A stretch of DNA of 5,693 bases, from NCBI GenBank assembly GCA_031259365.1, contig JAIRLP010000009.1, positions 1 to 5,693 of the forward strand. The letters are read 5' to 3'. The stretch comes from Rickettsiales bacterium (GTDB taxonomy: Bacteria; Pseudomonadota; Alphaproteobacteria; Rs-D84). The notes under the pieces are model-generated. The model was not told where the DNA came from. It made no database searches and was given only the letters and a program-made list of their open reading frames with translations. How positions within the stretch are numbered: the first letter of the stretch is position 1; the number at the start of each line of letters is the position of its first letter. The position numbers were made by a program, and so were the translations under genes. Below are positions 1 to 5,123 of this stretch, in pieces.

Positions 1-1252
1 CGGCCAGCGTTGGCGATATATTGCCACCTTGTGTTTGCCCATCAATGATATAGCTTTCAGACTTTTCACCGCGCATATCAATCGTTTCAATTGATGGCAT
101 TTGCGCGCCCCCAAATCTGGATGTTAATTTTAATTCTTTATATTTACCAGCATTTACATTCTTGATTGTCTCAGCAGATGGTGTCGCGCTGGCCAAGACA
201 ATTGGGAAACGTGATATTGCCCCACGCAATACAGCCATATCACGTGCATGGTAATTTCCCATATCTTCTTGCTTGTATGATCCATCATGTTCTTCGTCGA
301 CAACAATCAGCCCCAGATTTTGCCAAGGCAAGAATAACGCGCTGCGCGTACCGACAACCATGCGAATATCACCATTGGCAACACCGCGCCAAATTTCACG
401 GCGACGTGCAGCTGTTAAATTACTGTGCCATACAACAGGCTTGTCGCCAAAGCGCGATGCAAAGCGCGACATAAACTGCGCCGTCAGTGCGATTTCGGGC
501 ATCATCAACAGGACGGATTTTCCAGCAGCATATGCACGCCAAGCAGAATCAAAATAAACCTGAGTCTTTCCACTGCCCGTTATACCATCCAACAAATGAA
601 CAGAAAAATCACCACTATCCGCTTTAATATGTTTGCCAATTTCATCTGCTGCCAATTGCTGTTCATTATTTAAAACAACAGTGCCGGTATCAACATAGTT
701 GTATTTGAAATTATCTGAACGGACCACATCACGTGTATCACGCAGCGTTAATAAACCCGATTTGATCATATTGCGTGCAACAGCTGCACTTACATGGGCG
801 ATGTTTTGAATATCGGACACCGACATCGGTTCATTATCGTTGGATAAAAATGCATCCAGAACTGCCTGACGGGTTTCTGTAATACGAATATTTTTACCTG
901 GATTAACAGAATACAATTCTTCTTGCTTGGGCGGCATAAATGCGTCTGGTACATTTACAATTAACCGCAGCACAGCGCCCGGGGCCATCATGGTCCAATC
1001 CGCCATCTTTGAAATCCATTGCAAATCTGAACCAGACATTGGTGGGAACGAATAAACCTGTTGTACGGGCTTTATCTTGTTGGATGCCAGCCCACTGTCG
1101 CCCGGACCGATTATGACACCAATATAAGGCCTGTTCATAACAGACACGCGCACAAAGTCCCCCAGCCCCGCATTTGCGGCCAGTTTGTAATCATATCCCG
1201 TGTTTACAACATTGGGGATCAAGACTTTGACAGTGTCACCAGATTTGAACAT
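1..1252 (-). CDS. priA: Primosomal replication helicase PriA (N-terminal part, cut by window edge)
   Basis: PriA is a superfamily 2 DNA helicase that recognises stalled forks and D-loops and reloads the replisome through DnaB. The reading frame starts at the ATG at 1252-1250 (MFKSGDTVKVLIPN) and stays open for 417 codons to the left edge. Visible parts are an N-terminal 3'-DNA-end-binding domain with the usual VRV..PYIGVIIG pattern (about 1-100), a winged-helix stretch (about 110-195) and helicase lobe 1. Lobe 1 has Walker A GITGSGKT at 223-230, a GTRSALF motif near 300, DEEH at 319-322 and an SATPS motif. The zinc-binding cysteines and helicase lobe 2, expected in a protein of about 730 residues, lie beyond the window. 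It is divergent from the kinase at 1301. No frameshift is seen. The family call is secure from the motifs and their order. Confidence 0.95.
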   Translation of the reverse strand, partial: MFKSGDTVKVLIPNVVNTGYDYKLAANAGLGDFVRVSVMNRPYIGVIIGPGDSGLASNKIKPVQQVYSFPPMSGSDLQWISKMADWTMMAPGAVLRLIVNVPDAFMPPKQEELYSVNPGKNIRITETRQAVLDAFLSNDNEPMSVSDIQNIAHVSAAVARNMIKSGLLTLRDTRDVVRSDNFKYNYVDTGTVVLNNEQQLAADEIGKHIKADSGDFSVHLLDGITGSGKTQVYFDSAWRAYAAGKSVLLMMPEIALTAQFMSRFASRFGDKPVVWHSNLTAARRREIWRGVANGDIRMVVGTRSALFLPWQNLGLIVVDEEHDGSYKQEDMGNYHARDMAVLRGAISRFPIVLASATPSAETIKNVNAGKYKELKLTSRFGGAQMPSIETIDMRGEKSESYIIDGQTQGGNISPTLA

Positions 1253-1261
1253 ACCTATAAA
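1233..1261 (+). promoter_or_regulatory. Candidate sigma-70-like promoter for the kinase gene
   Basis: GTGTCA (1233-1238, 4 of 6 to TTGACA) and TATAAA (1256-1261, 5 of 6 to TATAAT) are separated by 17 nt, which would start transcription near 1268 and give a leader of about 33 nt. The -35 element lies inside the first codons of priA on the opposite strand. A better-looking TTGACA at 1227-1232 is too far away (23 nt). This rests only on consensus matching in AT-rich DNA. Confidence 0.3.
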
Positions 1262-1287
1262 GTACTTGTATTTTTAGTTTTTTTCAA
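1259..1287 (-). promoter_or_regulatory. Weak candidate promoter for priA
   Basis: On the minus strand, TTGAAA (1287-1282) is followed after 17 nt by TACTTT (1264-1259), which is a poor -10 element. It would start transcription almost at the priA ATG, giving a leaderless or very short-leader mRNA. No clear Shine-Dalgarno sequence precedes the priA ATG. The real promoter may instead lie within the 5' end of the kinase gene. Confidence 0.2.
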
Positions 1288-1293
1288 TACCAT

Positions 1294-1307
1294 TTAACAC
1301 ATGTTAA
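1294..1307. repeat. Inverted repeat overlapping the kinase start codon
   Basis: TTAACA (1294-1299) and TGTTAA (1302-1307) are perfect 6-bp inverted arms separated by CA. The A of the kinase ATG is the second spacer base. It could be a protein-binding operator or a small start-occluding hairpin. It could also be chance in AT-rich DNA. Confidence 0.35.
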
Positions 1308-2077
1308 GATTTCTATTTGAATTAGGCAATTTTCTGACTTGGATTATCCCAGGTCGTAAAAATCGTGAATGGGTTCGCAGAACCCAGCTATACGATTACC
1401 GTAAGAAATTAAATGCTCTGCGCACTGCGTTTCCTGGTTTGAATTTCAAAAACATGCGTATTGTCAAGGGTGGCTGGAACATCGGCTTTATCGTGGACAA
1501 TACATATGTCTTTAAAATTCGCAAGGCCTATGATGATAAAAATGGCATAGATAAAATCATTCGTGAAAAAAGAATTACTGACGCTTTTGCTAAAATTGTG
1601 AATGTTAAAATCCCAAATATTGAAATCATTGAATCTGGTGAATACGCTTTTTATAAATATAATTTTATTCCGGGCAAAAATTTGAACGAATTCTCGTACA
1701 AAGAAATTTACCGACACCGTGTCAAGTTGGCTGAAACCTTGGGAAAATTTATTTTCTTGATGCATAATGCATTTCCAAAAGAAATCGCAGATCTGGCAAC
1801 GCCGACCGCCAAGAATTCAGATGGTTGGAATCATCATGATATCTGCAATAATATTATCGCAGATCCAAAAACGATGGATATCGTTGGCATTATTGATTGG
1901 GAATATGCTGGTTTTGGTCCATTACGTACTGAATTTATGAATACTGTTGCATTCAAAGATAACATGAAGAAATCCAACATTATTGTTGATGTGATGCTGG
2001 AATATTACAGCCTGATGGCCCCGCCGTTACAGTCCCGCAAAACCATCACCCAGAAAAAATCACCAGTTACAAAATAG
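1301..2077 (+). CDS. Aminoglycoside/choline phosphotransferase-fold kinase, probably glycan-related
   Basis: This 258-residue protein resembles the APH/choline kinase group, which transfers the ATP gamma-phosphate to small hydroxylated substrates. The N-lobe has a glycine-containing strand GGWNIGFIVDN followed by YVFKIRK, where the lysine is the likely ATP-anchoring residue, and a later REKR with a plausible helix-C glutamate. The C-lobe has HHDICNN (H178, D180) and IIDWEYAG (D199), corresponding to the catalytic HxD loop and the metal-binding DFG-like Asp. The catalytic loop is one residue shorter than the usual HGDxxxxN. The first 30 residues (hydrophobic LRFLFELGNFLTWIIPG, then basic) resemble segments seen in LPS-pathway enzymes and may give peripheral membrane contact. 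An in-frame TAA at 1295-1297 rules out an earlier start. No Shine-Dalgarno sequence is evident. It lies next to a Stealth/GT2 cluster, so a sugar, lipid-linked glycan or phosphocholine-type substrate is plausible. Antibiotic resistance is not implied. Confidence 0.85.
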   Translation: MLRFLFELGNFLTWIIPGRKNREWVRRTQLYDYRKKLNALRTAFPGLNFKNMRIVKGGWNIGFIVDNTYVFKIRKAYDDKNGIDKIIREKRITDAFAKIVNVKIPNIEIIESGEYAFYKYNFIPGKNLNEFSYKEIYRHRVKLAETLGKFIFLMHNAFPKEIADLATPTAKNSDGWNHHDICNNIIADPKTMDIVGIIDWEYAGFGPLRTEFMNTVAFKDNMKKSNIIVDVMLEYYSLMAPPLQSRKTITQKKSPVTK

Positions 2078-3014
2078 ATTCCAAATCAGCGTCTGTTGGC
2101 ACGCGCAGAATTTCCACATCTGCGCCATACTGTCCCCGAAACCAGGTTCTTTGACGTTTAGCATATTGACTGGTACGTGTAATCCAATTTTGGTTACATT
2201 CGGCTTCGCTGATTTCACCACGTATAAACTTACATAACTGAGATGCACCAATCGCACGCGTTTCATCCCAACCCGATTTAATAACGCTGCGCGCTTCATC
2301 CATCGCCCCACCCTTTAACATCAACGGGATACGCATCGAAATTCGATTATTCAATATCTCGCGATGAGGATTTATAAATATCTTAAACGGTTTTGGATTG
2401 ATTGCGCCGCGTCTTGGCAATGACTGCCATTCTGACAAAGGACGTCCTGTTTCCAAAAATACTTCCAATGCGCGCGCGGTGCGTTGCGGATCAGTCATCT
2501 TAAAATCTTCTGGTAATAATTGACGAACCGCATCTGGAAAATCGCGAACCATTTCTCGGGCCCGATCACGATTTTCCTGTGATATTTCCGGAATTGGCGA
2601 AATACCATTTAACAAAACGCCTATGTAATATCCGCTGCCCCCGACAAAGATCGGTGTTTGACCAGAGGCAATTGCTTTGTCATATTCTTTACGCGCCATT
2701 TCCAGGTAATCGGCCACACTGATTTGTTCAGTCAACGGCAGAATAGAAAACAACTTATACGGAACACCATCAATGATTGAATTTTTGATATCATTGTCAT
2801 CGTGGGGCCCGACCCCATGACCCAGGTCATTCAAATTGTTTGCTTTGCAAACAACATCAGCAAAAGGGCTGGCGGATATATTTTCGATCCCTTTATAAAT
2901 CTGCACACTATCACAATTGATAATCACACCATTGGTGCGCTTGGCCAGTTTATGCGCAAAATCTGACTTTCCAGAAGCTGTTGGACCTGCGATGATATAA
3001 GATTTGTGCGCCAT
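2067..3014 (-). CDS. miaA: tRNA dimethylallyltransferase MiaA, carrying an internal palindromic insert
   Basis: MiaA transfers a dimethylallyl group from DMAPP to N6 of A37 in tRNAs reading UNN codons, the first step towards ms2i6A. The 315-residue protein has the P-loop GPTASGKS (10-17), the INCDSVQIY motif with the conserved Asp35, VPYKLFSI (84-91), VGGSGYY (124-130), DPQRTARALEVFLETG and a C-terminal QYAKRQRTWFRG tRNA-binding motif. All core motifs are present, so it is probably active. From Asp35 to the Pro of VPYKL is 50 residues. In E. coli MiaA (from memory) the matching distance is about 24, so about 26 extra residues lie near 52-78. They are encoded by a palindrome-rich segment. The start codon shares one base with the stop of the upstream glycosyltransferase (TAATG), suggesting translational coupling. 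The 3' end overlaps the convergent kinase by 11 bp. Confidence 0.96.
   Translation of the reverse strand: MAHKSYIIAGPTASGKSDFAHKLAKRTNGVIINCDSVQIYKGIENISASPFADVVCKANNLNDLGHGVGPHDDNDIKNSIIDGVPYKLFSILPLTEQISVADYLEMARKEYDKAIASGQTPIFVGGSGYYIGVLLNGISPIPEISQENRDRAREMVRDFPDAVRQLLPEDFKMTDPQRTARALEVFLETGRPLSEWQSLPRRGAINPKPFKIFINPHREILNNRISMRIPLMLKGGAMDEARSVIKSGWDETRAIGASQLCKFIRGEISEAECNQNWITRTSQYAKRQRTWFRGQYGADVEILRVPTDADLESIL
2791..2854. repeat. Multi-hairpin palindromic element inserted in frame within miaA
   Basis: Three hairpins follow each other. TGGGG/CCCCA (2803-2807 with 2813-2817, loop CCCGA) extends outward by a G-T wobble and a C-G pair. ATGACC-CA-GGTCAT spans 2817-2830. TTGTTTGC-TTT-GCAAACAA, a perfect 8-bp stem, spans 2836-2854. 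The pattern GTCAT, stem, loop, stem, CCCAGGTCATT resembles dispersed repeats of the form GTCATCCC...GGGATCCAG that I know from many proteobacterial genomes. The segment coincides with the residues that MiaA has in excess of its family. The exact ends are uncertain; the insert may run from about 2780 to 2861. Confidence 0.6.
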
Positions 3015-3868
3015 TATATTGCCCCCGCATTTCTTAATATCTGCAAAGAACGTTCATCCAGCTTATTATTATCTGTAAATCGTGGCAGAACCAAGACCGG
3101 AATCTTGAACAATCTGACGACAATGACTTTTTTGTTTTTCTTAACTTTGAATACAAATTCGTTGACACGTCTGATACGACTATATTTGCGAATAAGTGGA
3201 AACTTGTCCGCCATTATTTTCATAAAATCATGATAGTTTTTATCCGCGTTAAAGTGTCTTGATTGAGTCTCGGGTTTCATTCTGTAAAAGAATAAGACAT
3301 CTGGAATACGATATATCTTTTTACCATCTTCTAAAAAATTCATCCAAAATGCAAAGCCTTCAAATCCACCTTTAAAATCGGAATCATAACCACCATACTT
3401 TTCCCAATCCGATTTCAAGAACAATGAACTGGTTACAATTTTGTTACCATTAGACATGTTATAAGGCGTTGGTTGTGGATAATTATCAATACGTTCAAAT
3501 CTGCCAAAACGTCCGACATTTGGGGCGACAACATCATACTTGGAATTAATCATAACCTTATATAATTTTTCAATACATTCGGGTGCGATAATATCATCAG
3601 AATCCAGCGGGAATATGTATTTACCAATCGCATGTTGAATAGCATTATTTCTTGCAGCGATGACACCTTGATTGTCCTGATGAATCACATGGATACGAGA
3701 ATCTTTGGCAGCATATTCATTTGCCACATCCAAAGTGTTATCTGAACTGCCATCATTGACAATAATCAATTCCCAATCTGTAAAAGTCTGAGCAATCAGA
3801 CTGCAAATTGTCAATCCAATATATTCACCATCATTAAAGGCAGGCATAATTATAGAAACTTTTGGCAT
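3014..3868 (-). CDS. Family 2 glycosyltransferase (GT-A fold)
   Basis: The 284-residue protein is a soluble inverting glycosyltransferase of the GT2 type, which uses a nucleotide-diphospho-sugar donor. Its N-terminal half has SIIMPAFNDGEYI (5-17), ELIIVNDGSSDNT (33-45, nucleotide binding), QDNQGVIAARNNAI (64-77) and the metal-binding DxD as PLDSDD (D89, D91). The C-terminal part has a basic-hydrophobic stretch around 241-264 (KVKKNKK then VIVVRLFKIPVLVL) that may lie against the membrane; no full transmembrane span is convincing. I chose the ATG at 3868 (MPKVSIIMP) because family members start right at this strand and AGAAAGTGGG precedes it. An in-frame TTG at 3889 would add seven residues and overlap the upstream gene. 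It starts 10 nt after the Stealth gene and ends inside the miaA start codon. Acceptor and sugar are unknown; surface polysaccharide synthesis is inferred from the neighbour. Confidence 0.92.
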   Translation of the reverse strand: MPKVSIIMPAFNDGEYIGLTICSLIAQTFTDWELIIVNDGSSDNTLDVANEYAAKDSRIHVIHQDNQGVIAARNNAIQHAIGKYIFPLDSDDIIAPECIEKLYKVMINSKYDVVAPNVGRFGRFERIDNYPQPTPYNMSNGNKIVTSSLFLKSDWEKYGGYDSDFKGGFEGFAFWMNFLEDGKKIYRIPDVLFFYRMKPETQSRHFNADKNYHDFMKIMADKFPLIRKYSRIRRVNEFVFKVKKNKKVIVVRLFKIPVLVLPRFTDNNKLDERSLQILRNAGAI

Positions 3869-3878
3869 CCCACTTTCT

Positions 3879-4883
3879 TTATTTTTCAAACTGTGATTTT
3901 TCTGGGAAATAGTTGGTCAAAAATTCTTTATTTTCATCACGATCCTGATCAGTATTTTCTGCTACATCATTTATGCAAAATAAATAAGGTCTGGTTGTAA
4001 CAAAATCAGCGCGCTTTGCATTGGTTGCAAACTGAGGCGTATCGCGAAAATGCCCCAACATTTTATGAACAGTATTAAAGATGAAATGCTTCCTAGATTT
4101 TGGCAGATAGATCTTGCGCCCAACCGCGCGACCAAAAGCCAAGTCATATAAAGAAAACAACCATCTGTACAGATCAAAAGTATTTCTAAACTTTCTGCGG
4201 ATCGATTTCTGATAATACATATCAATCAAAGGACAAGTCAGCAATTGATTTATCGTAGATTTAAAATAAGGTTCAATATTATGAGATGGTGCGATTTCAG
4301 TGTAATCTTTATCAAATAATATTTTGATCAATCTTGCAGAATTCAAACAAGATACATGATATCCGGAATATGCTTTTTTGGTTGCTTGAACAAAAGATTT
4401 TCTTTTGTGCAATGTGGTATACCAAACAACCGCGCGATCTTTTTCATCGAAAAAGTATTCTGGGGCCGTTGGACGACCAAAAAACATATCGTCATTCGCA
4501 TACAAGAAATGTTCAGACAATCCTGGAATATTTGCCAAGCAATTTTCAACCGCGATTGAATTAAACACTGGCGCAGCATCTGCCGACATGATTGATTCTT
4601 GTGGAACGATTGTGATTTTTGGATTTGATGTATCCAGCCATTTTGGCACCTGCCCAAAACTGGTTACAATAAAGATATGATTAACCCAAGGGGCAAACTT
4701 TTCAACACTGCGCAAAGCGTATTTTAATTCATCATTTTCACGCCAGCGGGCTTCGGTAACACCTTCTGCCATCAAGACTACTTTGCCAGATTCTATTCCT
4801 TGCCATTTCAAACGTGCATCACGAACCTTTTCATCGTTCCCATCTAACCAACAGTAAACCAAATCAATTTTTTTATCTGTCAT
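3879..4883 (-). CDS. Stealth-family sugar-phosphate transferase (capsule/exopolysaccharide phosphotransferase)
   Basis: Stealth proteins are hexose-1-phosphate transferases that build phosphodiester-linked surface polysaccharides, such as capsules. This 334-residue protein shows the family's conserved regions. CR1 is IDLVYCWLDGND (6-17). CR2 runs from RWRENDELKYALRSVEKFAPWV to IFIVTSFGQVPKWL (46-83) and on through PVFNSIAVE and the hallmark FLYANDDMFFG (126-136). A CR3-like IAPSHNIEPYFK and a CR4-like PYLFCINDVAEN near the C-terminus complete it. I chose the ATG at 4883 because CR1 normally begins within a few residues of the start. GAAGGGCGG lies just upstream, and a candidate promoter lies just beyond that. 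The longer reading from 4922 would add 13 unconserved residues. It is the first gene of the probable Stealth-GT2-miaA transcript. The substrate sugar cannot be read from the sequence. Confidence 0.93.
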   Translation of the reverse strand: MTDKKIDLVYCWLDGNDEKVRDARLKWQGIESGKVVLMAEGVTEARWRENDELKYALRSVEKFAPWVNHIFIVTSFGQVPKWLDTSNPKITIVPQESIMSADAAPVFNSIAVENCLANIPGLSEHFLYANDDMFFGRPTAPEYFFDEKDRAVVWYTTLHKRKSFVQATKKAYSGYHVSCLNSARLIKILFDKDYTEIAPSHNIEPYFKSTINQLLTCPLIDMYYQKSIRRKFRNTFDLYRWLFSLYDLAFGRAVGRKIYLPKSRKHFIFNTVHKMLGHFRDTPQFATNAKRADFVTTRPYLFCINDVAENTDQDRDENKEFLTNYFPEKSQFEK

Positions 4884-4912
4884 AAACCGCCCTTCATCTT
4901 GATCTATTTGTG

Positions 4913-4941
4913 ATACTAGCATCCCGACAACAAATTTTCCA
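4913..4941 (-). promoter_or_regulatory. Candidate extended -10 promoter for the Stealth-GT2-miaA operon
   Basis: On the minus strand, TGGAAA (4941-4936, 4 of 6) and TAGTAT (4918-4913, 4 of 6) are 17 nt apart, and TGC directly precedes the -10 as an extended element. Transcription would start near 4906, about 22 nt before the ATG at 4883. This fits the shorter start choice for the Stealth gene. The match is by consensus only. Confidence 0.45.
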
Positions 4942-4966
4942 CCAAATAATGGTCTTAAATTTCGTA

Positions 4967-4994
4967 TTGTTTTATATTTTTATGGTGCTAGAAT
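4967..4994 (+). promoter_or_regulatory. Candidate extended -10 promoter for gap
   Basis: TTGTTT (4967-4972) and TAGAAT (4989-4994, 5 of 6 to TATAAT) are separated by 16 nt, with TGC just before the -10 as an extended element. The start would be near 5001, about 26 nt before the upstream ATG at 5027 and about 123 nt before the gap ATG. It is the best promoter match in the divergent region. Confidence 0.55.
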
Positions 4995-5026
4995 ACGATC
5001 CGTTTACTAATAAAAAGGAAGGTAAA

Positions 5027-5068
5027 ATGTCAAAAGCACCAATTTTCACCGAGCCTTGCAAGGATTGA
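5027..5068 (+). CDS. Possible 13-residue leader peptide upstream of gap
   Basis: ATG at 5027 opens MSKAPIFTEPCKD, ending at TGA 5066-5068. AGGAAGG (5016-5022) precedes it at good spacing and is a stronger Shine-Dalgarno match than the one for gap itself. The first three codons match those of gap, and the frame differs from gap (offset 97 nt). It lies in the predicted gap transcript and spans most of the first hairpin. It may be a true leader peptide or only the relic of a duplicated start; no similarity supports a function. Confidence 0.35.
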   Translation: MSKAPIFTEPCKD

Positions 5069-5074
5069 AAATTG
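5040..5074 (+). promoter_or_regulatory. Leader hairpin 1 (long imperfect palindrome) before gap
   Basis: CAATTTTCA (5040-5048) is perfectly complementary to TGAAAATTG (5066-5074). Inside it sits the 10-bp palindrome CCTTGCAAGG (5054-5063). The stop codon of the 13-residue ORF lies in the 3' arm, so a translating ribosome would open it. It has no following U-run, so it is not an intrinsic terminator. Confidence 0.5.
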
Positions 5075-5106
5075 AGTGTACCGGCGAAGGCCGGTATCCA
5101 GTCAAT
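5071..5106 (+). repeat. Leader hairpin 2, a palindromic dispersed-repeat-like element
   Basis: TACCGGC (5079-5085), loop GAAG and GCCGGTA (5090-5096) form a perfect 7-bp GC-rich stem. The outer arms ATTGA (5071-5075) and TCAAT (5102-5106) can also pair. The core followed by TCCAG resembles widespread intergenic repeats such as ATTCCCGCGAAGGCGGGAATCCAG-type elements (compare dRS3 of Neisseria), known to me from general knowledge. It ends seven bases before the gap Shine-Dalgarno sequence. Confidence 0.6.
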
Positions 5107-5112
5107 AATAAA

Positions 5113-5117
5113 AAGGA
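5113..5117 (+). promoter_or_regulatory. Ribosome binding site that decides the gap start
   Basis: AAGGA lies 6 nt before the ATG at 5124, within an A-only context after hairpin 2. It selects 5124 as the gap start over the similar-looking ATG at 5027, whose frame is closed after 13 codons. Confidence 0.75.
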
Positions 5118-5123
5118 AAAAAA

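Noticed and set aside
166..673. Open frames on the plus strand over 166-673
   Set aside because: They lie antisense to priA, whose frame is continuous and motif-rich; the translations are His/Cys/Arg-rich with no domain character.
1409..1765. 118-residue open frame on the minus strand inside the kinase gene
   Set aside because: It is antisense to a clear kinase frame and has no recognisable motif or start signal.
1301..2077. Antibiotic resistance role for the kinase
   Set aside because: The fold is shared by many metabolic kinases; the neighbours and the membrane-type N-terminus point to glycan or lipid substrates, and nothing specific to drug binding can be seen.
3869..3889. TTG start of the glycosyltransferase at 3889
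   Set aside because: It would add MKNKESG and overlap the Stealth gene; MPKVSIIMP from the ATG at 3868 matches the usual GT2 beginning.
4884..4922. Extended N-terminus of the Stealth protein starting at 4922
   Set aside because: The extra 13 residues are not part of the usual CR1 start, and a ribosome binding site and promoter fit the ATG at 4883.
5079..5110. Hairpin 2 as an intrinsic terminator
   Set aside because: On the plus strand the stem is followed by TCCAGTCAATAATAAAAAGG, not a U-run; on the minus strand only a short TTTT follows after several bases.
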